Shown piece after piece: positions 33,111 through 44,637 of a stretch of DNA of 64,000 nucleotides. The notes beneath the pieces were generated by a model, which was not told the DNA's origin, made no database searches, and was given only the letters and a program-made list of their open reading frames with translations. Within the stretch, counting starts at the first letter, position 1. Each line of letters starts with the position of its first letter. Source of the DNA: Fistulifera solaris (lineage: Eukaryota > Bacillariophyta > Bacillariophyceae > Naviculales > Stauroneidaceae). The DNA lies in contig AP026124.1 of assembly GCA_030295235.1 (NCBI GenBank), positions 1,550,001 to 1,614,000 of the forward strand, written 5' to 3'. The position numbers were made by a program, and so were the translations under genes.

Positions 33111-33247
33111 TTTTCTTTGCTTTTCCTTTCTTGCGCCGCGGTTTTTGCGCATGCTCATGATTGATTGTGATAGACTGTGATATTGTTATTATTTGCTATC
33201 AAAATCTTCTCTTTTTGTTTCGTTTGTGAAAAGCTTTCCGCTAAACA

Positions 33248-34753
33248 ATGTTCGAAGAATTCGGGCAGTGCATATTATCCGCGAAAGACCAGCAAGATGA
33301 AAAGGTTACGAGAAATAGCTACTATTTAGATACAAGTGGTCGAGCTTGTCTATCGGTGCCGTTGGTGCTGTCCTTTCCGACAGAACGATGTCTCAAAGAC
33401 ACTTTCAATGCAAATTGCTTCTATCCACGGCCAAATTATGATGAAACAACCGAAGATGGTATTGCCGGTAATGAAGAAACACCAACATCGAGTAGTATTG
33501 CCATCGAAGCAAAAGTTGCGCTAACCTTCGGCTCTGGAGAAGCTATAATGGCTGTGGTAGAACAAGTTCGAGTTCATTCGACTGAAATTCTTTCCCCAAC
33601 ATCGGTTCTCTTTGAAACGGATATTCATATCCGAGTGTCACTTTTAGAAGGGAATACTCGATGGCGAATGACGGATGTCAAAGTAGCGATTGAAACATCA
33701 GCGGTACTTCGTCAACGACTTCCTGACCAGGGTGATAGTTCAACCGATAGGGCACTGCGGCTGCTGAAACATACAATGACGAAATCACTGGACACGGATG
33801 TTCACAATGTACGAAGCAGTCGAACCGCTCCCATTAGTATCAAAGCCCATTTGACCCAAGCATTGATAATTCACGTGGACAGTGTAAGTGGACCGACTGT
33901 GGGAGAGACTTTCCTTTCGGTCCAAATTCGACATTCCTCCACACACAAGGAACCGGTTACCATTACTCGAATCGCACTACATCCGCTGCAGGATGAATTA
34001 ACACATGCGGCTCCAAGAACGACCAGCAGTTCTATTCGTTGGGGATTCGCCGAACGTTGCGATCCGTGTTTACCCATCACGTTGAACCCAGATGAGAGCT
34101 TCTCGACCATACTTTTAGTGGATGCTTCTCAAGAAAGTGCCTACCAAACATTTAAATGCCCCGTGTCTGTGACCGCAGTTCTCGGAAAGCGTGAGAGCAG
34201 TATCGGCGGTCACAGATATCAAGTCACGGCGAGCGCCAAAGCTGAGTTCACATCGTCACCTATGGCCTCAGAACCGTCGGATGGTTTTGTTCTTGATTTT
34301 CAAGTTATAAACGAAAAAGTACACGTCGGTTCCTTGGTTACAGTCAGAGTGAGCGTGCAAAATTTGAGCAACAACACTAGGCGCAATCTGATGCTTTGGG
34401 TCGGGGACAACAAAACAAGCCGCGAAGAAAAGTTATCCTTAGCTGCAAATGAGGTAGCACGACGACAGGAAGCTTCAAACGAACGAGATGATGGCTATAA
34501 AATCAAGATCACGGGATTGTCTCTGTCCGAACTGATGAAAGCACCTCATCAATCTTTGATATCCCTTGACACACAATATATCTTACCGCCGATAGAAGGC
34601 CACACCGCAACCACTGCAGATTTTAGATTCATTCCTTTGGTCGAAGGATTGGTCACATTCCCACATATCCATGTCGTTGATCGCACGAGGGGTTTTACTT
34701 ATGCAAGCCTTCATGAGTTTCGAGCCGTGGTGGCCCCACCCAGTCCTTGGTGA
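33248..34753 (+). CDS. Unknown beta-rich protein, possibly a trafficking-complex subunit
   Basis: An intact 501-residue frame from the ATG at 33248. The composition and alternating hydrophobic pattern suggest two or three beta-sandwich domains of the Ig-like type, joined by charged linkers. The clearest conserved-looking block is at the C-terminus: SLDTQYILPPIEGHT, RFIPLVEGLVTFPHIHV, then FTYASLHEF. Such sandwiches occur at the C-termini of several TRAPP-associated subunits, so a membrane-tethering role is possible, but I cannot assign a family. No signal peptide or membrane helix is seen. The tRNA-Lys gene lies 140 bases upstream on the same strand, so the promoter must be short. Confidence 0.6.
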   Translation: MFEEFGQCILSAKDQQDEKVTRNSYYLDTSGRACLSVPLVLSFPTERCLKDTFNANCFYPRPNYDETTEDGIAGNEETPTSSSIAIEAKVALTFGSGEAIMAVVEQVRVHSTEILSPTSVLFETDIHIRVSLLEGNTRWRMTDVKVAIETSAVLRQRLPDQGDSSTDRALRLLKHTMTKSLDTDVHNVRSSRTAPISIKAHLTQALIIHVDSVSGPTVGETFLSVQIRHSSTHKEPVTITRIALHPLQDELTHAAPRTTSSSIRWGFAERCDPCLPITLNPDESFSTILLVDASQESAYQTFKCPVSVTAVLGKRESSIGGHRYQVTASAKAEFTSSPMASEPSDGFVLDFQVINEKVHVGSLVTVRVSVQNLSNNTRRNLMLWVGDNKTSREEKLSLAANEVARRQEASNERDDGYKIKITGLSLSELMKAPHQSLISLDTQYILPPIEGHTATTADFRFIPLVEGLVTFPHIHVVDRTRGFTYASLHEFRAVVAPPSPW

Positions 34754-35868
34754 TAGATTTGCGTAACGTTTATGTTTGCAAAGCGCCTCTTAAATCAAAG
34801 AGATGGCTAAATTTTCCTTTCTTTACACCTTAGACTAATGAGCTACTCTAGATGACGCTTTAGGTAAAGCGAGTTTGAAGTACGACGCGCGTAGTTTAAT
34901 TTTTAAACAATTTTGAATGGACTATCTCCTAAAGTTAAGGCTCCCTTTTCTCCGTCTCTATCGATATTCAGTCACGGGATTGTAAACGGCTTTCATTTCT
35001 ATGCCACTACATTCTAAGTAAGAGTACTTTTGGGACCAAGGATGTTAGTTGATGTTTCTCATCATTGAGACACATAGGCACATTAAGTATACTGATATTT
35101 ATTCCTAATTTCATTTTATTTTTCAGAACGTTCGTCAATTTAGGTCAAACTAATATTTATTCCTAATTTTTTCCTCGTCAATTAAATTTCGTAAAATAAT
35201 ACCCCGGACTATCGCATAAAAAGTTAGCGACCTATTCTCCGACTTAATTATATTGCAGTCCCGTGTGACATAACTACTCCAATATCCCGTTCTGGTTTGA
35301 AAGTTCGACTAATCTGAACCATCGATGGCTTACCTGGTTTGACTACACGTAGAAATGTTTCATTATCATCGAGCCTTATAATGCTTTACACGGAAATAGG
35401 TTTATGCATACCAGTTTTAGTAACAACGGATTACCTGGTAAGGTTCCCTTTTCGTTGCAAATCCTCTGTCCGTTGAAAATCGGCGAGATTGGGACGGAGA
35501 ATCTATACCTAACATACACGTTCGATGTATCGTTCTTGTACTTTTTCAGTGTTAGTGTAAAATGATTTAGGAATGCGAAGCCTATGAAGTGAAAGTGTTA
35601 GTAGGATACATAGCATAAATATTTGTTTTATTTAGGTTTTCAATTCACTCTTTGACGTTGACTCAATGAGTGACTATAAAATGCGCGCTAATTTTGCTTC
35701 GCCACACGTCTCACAATTTTCAACCCCATCGCCAGAGCCAAAAAGTCGTTCTTTTATCATCAACAAGTCGTTTTCTTGCTGAATAAGCGACTTCGCGGTA
35801 ACACTTTTGGAACGAACTTGTAGAGTAGCCTGCAGCAAGGTGCTTGTTTCGATATTATAATATACATC
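34754..35868. other. AT-rich gene-free region
   Basis: About 1.1 kb without a convincing gene. The central part (about 35041-35220) is near 30% G+C by eye, lower than the surroundings. It carries a 17-nt direct repeat (ATATTTATTCCTAATTT at 35095 and 35153). The minus open frame 35674-36021 overlaps the next gene and is not supported. Confidence 0.5.
35095..35169 (+). repeat. 17-nt direct repeat in AT-rich region
   Basis: Identical units at 35095-35111 and 35153-35169, 58 bases apart, in the most A+T-rich part of the spacer. Confidence 0.6.
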
Positions 35869-38800
35869 ATGGCTACCGCTAGTGGTGAACTGGATAATGG
35901 GTCGTTTGGACTCAGCGGCCAAGCATCCTGCTGGCAAACTAATCAACAACCCATTCATCCGTTTAATCGAAATCATCAGAAGGAATCTAGTAACTTCTCT
36001 CAGGATGAGAAATCGGTACAATCATCGCATCAAAAAGTCAATGAAAAACTATTTACCGTTAAAGGCGATTCACTTCCTTTGGAACAAGACTCAAGAGAAG
36101 AAAGGAACCAGATCGGAAACGAAAGCGAGCTTTATCAACTTAGAGCATCTGTCGATCCATATTATGCAAATAATACGTCGCATGTTTCTCCTGCTTCGTC
36201 TCCCACCAATACTGGCGTATTAAGGCAGAAATCGGTTGAACGACAGGACGATACCATCTTACATCACGAGGACACTGCTCCCCCTAGTCCCCGAAACAAT
36301 CCCTTTGAGTCTCGAGCTGCAAGAGTAGCAAGGTTAAAACATGTGCGCCCTAAGGTTACCCATCAATCAAACGATAGCGCTCCAAACGGAACAATCAATG
36401 CTGCCAAGGATGATGAGTCAGACACCATGTCACATAGTTCTTCTGACATCAAAAAGAGACTTGAAAACTCGCCGCTGCATAAAATGATGCAACAAAAACG
36501 CCCTCAGCGAGCAATCTCTGCCTCGCCCCCAAGATCACGAGAGATTTCTCATGTTGGGCAGGAAAAGCCAGAAAGGATAAGCGAAAAACTCAAAAGAATA
36601 GCCCGTTCACAGTCTCCTGCGCCATTAAGAGTTTCTGGCCCATACAAAACCGAGTTACGAGACGCTAGTTGTGAAGAACGAAAAGGTAGTGCCAACAGAA
36701 CAGCTCATCCAGTTTTTGGTTACTCAAAAATACGCTAAAATCGGGTCGCGACAACAAAATTGACGTTTATGACGCTACAACTAAGAACTCACCCCCAAGA
36801 GTTCAGTTGCAAGAACATGCAATGCACCAACAAAATGACTCGAATAATCGAATAAGTCAGTCTCCTCCACGGGTACCACACTCTTCAGCTCCGATGCATC
36901 AGGAAAGAAAAGGACTCGATATCGAAAAGAATAGCCACCAACTGCAGCGAGGTAGTAGTCCAAAGCAAGTAGCTGGGCGGTTCCAGGAACATGATTCTTC
37001 AAACTTTACGACTAGGGGGATGAACCAAAATCACGAGTATCACGTGGTTGATTTGCCAAGCAATTTGCTTGTTCGTCAAGGGAAATCAGAATATTTGGAC
37101 CCGACTTTGCTTGAGGTCGCAATGAGTGATGAAAGCACGATTTCCACGATTTCTCATAAGTATAGTGCAGAGGCCGACCGGAGAGACACTTCCGGCTACC
37201 ATGCACTCGAAAGGTCGCGACCACAGCAAAAACAGGAACTATCAAATATGAAACGACCCGAAGTGGACCCATCACGATCTGATCACGTTTGTGACTCGCA
37301 AAGAACCCGAGTCCAAGAAAGTAATCATGCATCTCGCTACCAGATGGCGAAAGGAAGTAGCGGAAGACAGAATAATGCTCACAACAATGAAAAGCCTCAA
37401 CTACTAGGGGATCACGTAATGGCCAGAGCTGACGATGACATTTTCGAGGGACTAGAGGACGAAACGCTGCTCAATGATACAATCTTTCGTTTTGCAGATG
37501 ATGATGATGGATATGTTCAGAAAGATCAAACGCTTGTCAGGCATGACAATCAAGCGACAAAGAATAGAACTCGAGCACCTTCAAGTTACGTTTCTGGAGG
37601 AGGCAGGTACGGTCGCTCGGGCATGGTCGTGGAAAAAAGTCGAGGAACTAAGTCGGTCATATCAGACATCACCTCTGATGTGAAGTTAAGAAAAAATCGC
37701 GAATATAGGAGGAAAGATTATAGCGGTGCAGAGGTTGCTACTATAGATGAAAAAACTGACGTTGATGCCGAAAGCTATGTCGACGAAACGGACATTGGTG
37801 GTAGCCGCACTGTCGACGACACCGTTGGGTATACTGTGGGAGAAGAGACTGATTACCAAGACAGCTACGAAGACGAGTCTGTCATTGGCATTAACACTCA
37901 AGAATGTACTAAGGAGCTCATCATGGACTCCGCATTTTATAAAATGGGATGTGCCGTTGTCAGTTCTTTGACCAGCGTCTTACCGGGTCAAGATGTGATC
38001 AACCAACTTTGCCAAGATCCGCGCTCTTGTTCTCAAGTGCGAACAGGAAAGAATAGCAATTGCAATTTTCTTAAAGGCGATGCCGGCTTTTCGGAAGGAA
38101 ATACCAGGGCACAAGAGAAGACACTTCAGCGAGTGGTACAGGGTCTTGCGAACTCTTCCGACTCTTCCGATACAGATCCTGCCACAAGAAGAGCTCGACA
38201 GGACGAAGAACGAAAGGAAGCGCAATCAAAGTTACTTGACTATGCGAGTCAGGCTATGGGACGTCTCTCGTCTACAAGACGCCGTCAACCACAAGTACTA
38301 GCTCCAATTTTATCACAGACGTCTCAGAGTGGGCGCGGAGGGGCAGGGACGGCATTCTCCGTTTCAGATGAAAAAACCCATTCTGACCACTCCTCAGTTC
38401 TTTCAGTTGTTCAGACTAAAGCTTTAACTGAAGTCTCTGCATCTTTGAGAAATGAGGGGGTAAAGTGTTTGAAACTTAACCGCCACAAGAAATGGCAAGT
38501 CCGATACCTCAAGGTCTCTCAAGACGGTAATACGAAATGCCCAAAAGCGCTTTTGTGGCTGAAGAATCCATCGGCACCGACCACGAAGCTTCCGGATTTG
38601 AAAACGAATGGTCAGGGTGGTTTTCTGTTTTCTAAATTAACAAACATCGAGACTATGCAAAATACGTCGCTTTTGGACAATCTGCCAAGGAATTTGCGCA
38701 AAGATTTTCCCTCGCTGCAGGTCGCAGCGCTTGACTACGACTGTGATGAAGGACCACGGCAAGTAATTATCAGTTTCAAAAATTCTACAGAAGCTGAAGC

Positions 38801-38900
38801 TTTTCGCTCTGCAGTAAAAGTGATCAAGCTTTGGGCCCAGCGGGAAGGTTCATCCAGTTTGGTTGTTGGCCAAGGCAACAAAGAACTTGCTTCGAATTGA
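35869..38900 (+). CDS. Large low-complexity protein with C-terminal PH-like domain
   Basis: Two open frames (35869-36738 and 36807-38900) join if the A run at 36726-36730 gains one base, giving 1,010 residues. The first 850 residues are predicted disordered: Ser/Gln/Asn/Arg-rich, with many SP and RS sites, acidic patches (DADDDDGY-like near 540) and a SXSP-rich stretch that looks heavily phosphorylatable. The C-terminal 140 residues form a compact alpha/beta domain: EGVKCLKLNRHKKWQVRYLKV, KALLWLKN, LTNIETMQ, RQVIISFKNSTEAEAFRSAV and a last helix. This follows the strand order and final helix of a PH domain, so lipid or protein binding at a membrane is likely. No known homologue comes to mind. 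Confidence 0.65.
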
Positions 38901-39075
38901 GCACTTAAATGTGAGATTTGTAACAACTGCCATTTACAAGTGACATATCCTTTAACGACCGTAATGATGTGATTATTTATACTTCGATTTTTAGTTATTA
39001 TCCCTTACAACATCATATTGACGCCAGGGGCCAAGCAAGGGGATGCTACGATTGCTTGCAAAAATGAATTAGAGT

Positions 39076-41356
39076 TCAACAGATGCGACGGAATGCAATG
39101 TAGCAGCAAATTGCGGTCGCTAGAAGATTTCGATAATCTGCCAAAAATCGAAGATTGAATCGAAAGGCACTCTTTTCAGAAAAACCAAAATTTTCATTCA
39201 AGTGATCCGATAAGGCCAGCGTCAATCCTACAACAAATGACAATTCGTAAGTTTTCACTGCCACCCGCATTGGATCCCCTTTCAATGGAATTTCAGTAGG
39301 GTTACATTTGACCCAACCGTTCAGTACTTCCTCGCGGCCTTTCATTGAAAGCGTTCCTTCCGACGTCCGCTCGGGCGCATCTTGGGTTAAAGCACTAGTA
39401 ACACTTGGAGATTGGACGAGGTTGAACGTAGAAGCGCCAGGAAAGTCATCCCCCACTGACCCAGGAGACGGGATTGATCCAAGAAAAGCTCAAAAACTTT
39501 CTCATCGTTGTTTCCAGACAACATTCCTTCCACCTTCACGAAAGCACGACCAAGAGCACCGAGTTCTCTAGACCTCTTATTGCGTTCCATGTACACTTCT
39601 TCGAGCAGTTTTTGCAAATCAGGACGTAAGGAAGCCAAAGAGATCGATCGTGGCGGTGCAAACGGCTCTAGGTTCTCCTGATGCTTAGCAATTATCAGTT
39701 CAAGCTCTCCATTCAGTAAACGCTGCAATGATCGAAGAAGTTCCGGTGAATACACGCGCATTATCCGCGCTACTACCATCAACGATGCTTCAAATCGATT
39801 CGCAGAAAAGTCTAGCTCGCGAGCGCGACGCAGGAAGATAGCAAGAGGAACCAAATAAAAGTACAAATTCGCGGCAACGTACGGCTCCCAGTTGGAAGAG
39901 TATTTTGAAGGTTGATTGTACTTTATGACTGGTATCGCTCGTGTCGAGCCGCTCTTTGTGTTTTTGTTGAGTGCGTTCCGCGGTGAGAAATCTCGTTTGG
40001 TGGCTAGAGAAGACGAGTCAGAGACATGTACAAAGTCGAAAAAAGACATAGCAATAATAAGCACTCACCATTCGGTTTGTCCACAACATTCCACGGTTCC
40101 AACCAAATCAGCCACAGATCCAACACACTATGAAAAGGAGAAGACGGAACGTGAATGGATGCGTGGCGAAAGGTGGTTCGAATCATGTTGTAGAATGATT
40201 GTTGCAGGGCAGTGGCGGTGGGCGACAGGCACCAGCTTCTGTCGAGACTATGAGGCAGAGCGGGATCTGCGATCAGACGAACCACCAAAGTCCTTAGGCA
40301 CTTCTGCACTTTACTGCAGGGTGGATTGTAGGTCGCCCGGACCAAGTCCCACGAATCTTCCAAATCCCAAATTTTATTCATGCGACGTGTAAGAGTTGCC
40401 GTTGGATCAATTTTTTGCGTCTCGAGCCAGAGTGCCATCAGAATTCGCAAAAACTCCGGGACCGTCGTATGTTCTTTATCATACGGTAAAAAGTACCTTA
40501 GTGTACTGCCGAAGGCTTGATAATAGAGCGATTCTCCGTACGACTCTTTCTTGACCATCATGGGCGGTTGCCGTCCCCGAAACCCAGGTACACTATTGTT
40601 CCCGATGGGTTCCGCCAGAGGAAATAACAACATCTGGAATGCATAATACTGGATGGTATTCAACATGATATCCGGAGAAGTTGCTTCCTTTCCTTCCGTC
40701 TTGGCAGGGGATGTTGGTTTCGTGTTCATGGTCGGAGAGGTCATGCGTCCGCGATTCGTGGGTGTTGCGGCAAACATGGGAGCAGTGGTCCGTCCCACCC
40801 GAGGGGAAGGGTCCGAGCCCTGTAATTTGTTCCGCCGATACAGCACCAACGAATCTTGTTGACTTGAACGGAACAATGTGATTTGGTTTTCGCTCAGATA
40901 AACAGTGGGTTTAGCACCCAACAGTGACAGTTCCAAGTAAGCCAGCCAGGCTTGTTGCGTTTGCTCCGGGAGCACTAGAAACGGGAATTTGTATGCCGCG
41001 TGAGGAAATTGTTCGGATGTGATGGCTGGTAACAATTCTTGCGTCAATAACACAACGATTGGATCTACCGGCGGTGGAGTCCGATGCAGCGCGGTCGGAG
41101 TATTCGAAGAACTACCCAAAGAAGAAGCCAAGACGGAGGTTCCTGGTTTATTACTCAGAGTCATCCATCCTCCTGTATTGAAACGATGATCTTCCTTGAT
41201 TTTACCAAAGATGCAATCGCAGAGACTGGGGAAGAAACGCAAGAAGCGCAGCTCGGCTGTATGACCACCCGCCGGTAATTCGGAAGTGAGAAAGTTCACT
41301 AGCGCCTGAGCCGTTTCTGTCGGCGAAATGTTTCGTTCGAGAAGGTCTTCTATCAT
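39076..41356 (-). CDS. SMPD4-like (neutral sphingomyelinase 3 family) protein
   Basis: Spliced and repaired, it encodes 738 residues, close to human SMPD4. An intron lies at 40004-40068 (65 nt, GTGAGT donor, CTCTAG acceptor on the minus strand), and one base is missing from the C run 39450-39454. Family blocks are FPHAAYKFPFLVLP, LNTIQYYAFQMLLFPLA, SVLDLWLIWLEPW, WEPYVAANLYFYL, and near the C-terminus GREEVLNGW followed by a hydrophobic tail (LLATAICCYIAF) that would anchor it in the membrane. SMPD4 sits in the ER and nuclear envelope; whether it is a true sphingomyelinase is debated, so I name the family rather than the reaction. It is divergent from the plastid PDZ gene. Confidence 0.8.
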
Positions 41357-41451
41357 TTTATTTATTTCTATGTAAAGCGGTCAATAATAGGACTGAGTAA
41401 AAACTGAACAAAGCTTCAATGATCAACCTGTCATTGCGTGTTGCGTGTTGG

Positions 41452-41472
41452 GTCAAACGTCAAACGTCAAAC
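41452..41472 (+). repeat. Short tandem repeat (GTCAAAC)3
   Basis: Three perfect 7-base units, followed by a degenerate GGTTAAAC. It lies about 95 bases upstream of the SMPD4-like start. Confidence 0.7.
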
Positions 41473-41499
41473 GGTTAAACGGCCGACGGATGAGCGCAT

Positions 41500-41549
41500 T
41501 CATGACTGACACCATACCAATCTTGCCGAAAAACAGACAACACATTGGG
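41500..41549 (+). repeat. Half-site plus shared 26-nt block
   Basis: TCATGACTG at 41500 is followed 15 bases later by a block starting TGCCGAAAAAC and ending TTGGG. This matches 13974-13999 with about three differences, and the order of half-site then block is the same in both places. Confidence 0.55.
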
Positions 41550-41922
41550 ACTATAGTCAGTTGCAAAGATCCAGGGGAGTTTTGATTTTGACATCAATGA
41601 TCAGATATTTGTACGGAGTAACATCAAAAGTATTTCATCATAATGATCAGGCTTCTCGGAAAAGATAGCTTGCATTCTGTTTGAAAAATTGTCCTTCGCC
41701 AAACGAGAACACATGGCTGGCCGACTCGTGACCAAAACCAATCTTGTAGTTTGAACCTTACACCTTACTGCAGGATAAGGTTCGGGTGTAACGAAACGAC
41801 ACCACCTTTCTCACTGACACGCAAAAATAATACGATTGCAACCTCGCGTCAGCAGTCAGCAGAACAAAACACGACATTTGCTACAAACTAGTAACAACTA
41901 CTAGGCATTACAACTAAGAATT

Positions 41923-42580
41923 ATGAAAGCTTTTCTTCTTCTTCTCGCTACGTTTCTTCCGAGGATCGCTGCCTTTCAGGGCTTGGCGGCCACTTCATCG
42001 TCGAGATGTCCCACGGCCTTGGCGATGAGTGACGACGACTTTATGCGCTGGGCACGTGCGTCTCGAAGTGCTCAAGATGGCGATAATGTGGTCGAGCTCG
42101 TACGACCTTTAGGTCTCATCTTGAAGGAAGACGAACAACGCAACGTATACGTCGAAACACTGGCGCCGAAGGGGAATGCGGCGCGTTCTGGAAAGGTGAG
42201 GAATTACAGGGGCTTTGTCGGAGGTTTGTGACGAATTTTGTTTCGAGAATTCTTGTTTCGGCTTACAATTTATACAACAGGTAAAAGAGGGAGACATTAT
42301 TACTATGTGCAGTGCTACGTTTGGAAACGAAATGTGGAGTACTCGGGGAGTTGGCCTGAGCCGTGTGCTGGCCGCCATTCGTCTCCGGGCTGGGTCGACA
42401 GTTAGCCTTGTGTTTGAAACGCCCGGAGAATACAAAAAGAAACAAGCTCTGACCAACAAAGAGATTCAGCAAAGAGAAGAAGCTGCTCGTGCGGCACAGG
42501 CAAAGAAGGATAGTTTGCTACGAGAACTCGAAAATGATGAGAAGAAATTGAATCCGAAGAAATTCTTTGGTTTGTTTTAA
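41923..42580 (+). CDS. Predicted plastid-targeted PDZ-domain protein
   Basis: Two exons (41923-42195 and 42281-42580) give 190 residues; the intron (85 nt) has a GTGAGG donor and CAACAG acceptor in phase 0. Residues 1-17 form a signal peptide ending IAAF|QG, the diatom plastid AxAF motif with Phe at +1, followed by a Ser-rich transit region. Residues about 50-130 form a PDZ-like fold: VELVRPLGLILKED, the alternating strand VYVETLAPKGNAARSG, VKEGDIITMCSA, and a closing strand SLVFE. The C-terminal 50 residues are a charged helix. PDZ proteins of plastids often deliver substrates to proteases or act as assembly scaffolds; no catalytic domain is attached here, so a scaffold or adaptor role is inferred. 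Confidence 0.8.
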
Positions 42581-42711
42581 ATGCCGTACATACCAAGTAT
42601 GACACACACAACAAAAACTAGCATAAAAATATCGGGATTATGACGGAATCAATTATACAGCAGTTTATCCTGATAGCTATTTATTAATGAATTGCAGGAA
42701 GTTTACGTCTG

Positions 42712-44031
42712 TCAACGTTCTTTCGAAAATGAGCTAGACGGCTTTTCGTCTGAGTCGACTTTAGATTCAAAGCGTGAATTGCATCTGCTGCATACAGCGT
42801 GATCCAACCACAAAGCGAAATCGCGCTCCGCTTCCGCTATGGCTCCCTTGTAGGCCGCCTCGACCTTTGCATGATTCGCATCGCGGCTGGATTCGAGTAA
42901 TTCGACAGTCGATTCCAGTATTTCCTGACGTTCCGCTTCCAGCATCTCACAGCGCTGGTATAAATTTCTCACAAAAGCCGGTAACTGTTCCCAAGTCATT
43001 GAATCATCGCTTTGTAGTGGGAAGAAGTTCGGATCGATTGCGTCGACATTCGCTGCGACTGGTGCGAGAGAATCGTTTTGGTCCTCCGTGGAAAGTGATT
43101 TTACCCTTTCATTGTCGGCCTTCAGTATCAATTGAACATTCTCTGTTTGTAAATCTAAAATTTGATCCATGTAGGCATCTGCTTGATCATTTAACATTTC
43201 CACCTCCCTCTCAGCGCGTATTCTTTTCTTGATCTCGATATCGAGTTGTTTTTGTAGATTAGTTTCGACTCCAGACTTTCTGTAAGATTGTTTGACATTG
43301 GCTTGCTTTAGCCTACACTCGCATTGTCTTTCTTGGGCGGCCACTGAACCTGGCGGTAAATTTATTTCGGTCAAAGACTTTCTTGTGGCGGTCAGTTTAT
43401 CCTTGAGAGCAGCACTTACTTGTCGCAACTCTCCAAGCGCAAGATTAACACTCGATTGTCGCACACCATTACTTGAAAATTGAGCATGATCGTCCTCGGC
43501 TTGGTTCCTTAATAAGCTGTTAATGGCTTTCTGAGTTGATTGGACTTCTTCTTTCAACTCATAAATCGTTTCGAGTAACTCCGTGTTTATACTGTTGATG
43601 GTAATCAGTTCTTGTTGCCGAGTAAAAGCGACAGTTTCTTCTACGGGAATTGGAGGCGGCGCATTTTCAACTTTGCATTGCTGTTTCTCCTGGTCGTATT
43701 TCTCCTGCGATTCGTGCATTTGCTTCGCTAGTTCTTCCGTGTCATCGGTGATTGCACTTGGATGATCAGCAACACTTCTTATCTCATCAGGCCGACCAGT
43801 GAATTTAGAGCGAGTTTCACACAGAACATCAATTAGACAAGTCAATTCGTCACCGACAAGACCCTTATTTTCCTCGTCCCTTAGAGTTTCGCTTTCCAGA
43901 ATGCCAAGAATATCCATTCTGACATTTTTCAGGAATTGTTGCAATGTGTCCACTGCGGAAAGTGTATCCGAAGATCCGACCTTCATTCTTTTTTGTGGTA
44001 CCACCATGCATAGCAGATAATGAATTATCAT
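42712..44031 (-). CDS. Coiled-coil protein of unknown function
   Basis: An intact 439-residue frame; Met9 (44007) is an alternative start. After about 50 residues it is a nearly continuous charged coiled coil (residues about 50-380) with several breaks, including a KQANVKQSYRKSG stretch. Near the C-terminus HAVCSRCNSRFE carries a CxxC pair that could bind metal with other residues, but no full zinc-finger pattern is present. The tail is Ser-rich. No recognisable family; possible roles are cytoskeletal or centrosomal scaffolds. It converges on the PDZ gene. Confidence 0.6.
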   Translation of the reverse strand: MIIHYLLCMVVPQKRMKVGSSDTLSAVDTLQQFLKNVRMDILGILESETLRDEENKGLVGDELTCLIDVLCETRSKFTGRPDEIRSVADHPSAITDDTEELAKQMHESQEKYDQEKQQCKVENAPPPIPVEETVAFTRQQELITINSINTELLETIYELKEEVQSTQKAINSLLRNQAEDDHAQFSSNGVRQSSVNLALGELRQVSAALKDKLTATRKSLTEINLPPGSVAAQERQCECRLKQANVKQSYRKSGVETNLQKQLDIEIKKRIRAEREVEMLNDQADAYMDQILDLQTENVQLILKADNERVKSLSTEDQNDSLAPVAANVDAIDPNFFPLQSDDSMTWEQLPAFVRNLYQRCEMLEAERQEILESTVELLESSRDANHAKVEAAYKGAIAEAERDFALWLDHAVCSRCNSRFESKVDSDEKPSSSFSKER

Positions 44032-44637
44032 TGGATCACAGGACGAACAGCAATGATCATGGTGCGCTTTACTGCGGTTTTGCCGTAATTCCTTTCATTC
44101 CCGAGCAGACGCAGACACACACACAGATTACACATCGAAGCGGTGCGATTGAAAGAACAATAACGCATTGCACATCAAAAAAAATCATTCAAACGCAAAA
44201 ATGATTCGAGATTATCGACGAGGATGGACGACTTGACATCCATTATTTCCCCCTTGTTCCAATTAAATTTCAAACGCGTATTTCGCCTGTGAGATACGAG
44301 CAGGCCGGGCTCGCAGCTGCGTTCATCCTTATTGAAAAATATCCAGAGGCGTATGTCGTGACATTCATTCCTGGGTCGTGGGATCCCAACATTTGGAGAA
44401 AACCGTTGCTCGAGACAGAAATACTCCGAGTACTTAGAAAGCTTCTTCTAAATAATTTTAAATTAAGTTTGTGAACACAAACTGATTTTGATTTTACGAT
44501 AGGAGAAGCATTGCTGAATTTTTGTTCCTCTCTTTTTTCGCTGCGTTCTTCTTCTTCTCACATCTCCTCTCAAAGGCGACTGAGAGAGGTTTGATGTCCT
44601 CCCCGTATTCAGTTGTTGCCAAAGCTGTGGCCTGCGA

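Larger units (their letters stand above)
41357..41922. other. Divergent promoter region, SMPD4-like / PDZ protein
   Basis: A 566-base spacer. It contains a threefold GTCAAAC tandem (41452-41472), a TCATGACTG half-site at 41500, and a 26-nt block at 41524-41549 also found next to motif copy 3. No genes are seen. Confidence 0.45.

Noticed and set aside
34840-35680. Candidate centromere (diatom centromeres are low-G+C stretches)
   Set aside because: Only about 180 bases approach 30% G+C by eye; the flanking lines are near 40%, short of the several hundred bases expected.
40653-41278. Plus-strand open frames opposite the SMPD4-like gene
   Set aside because: They mirror a clearly conserved minus-strand coding sequence and have no motif of their own.
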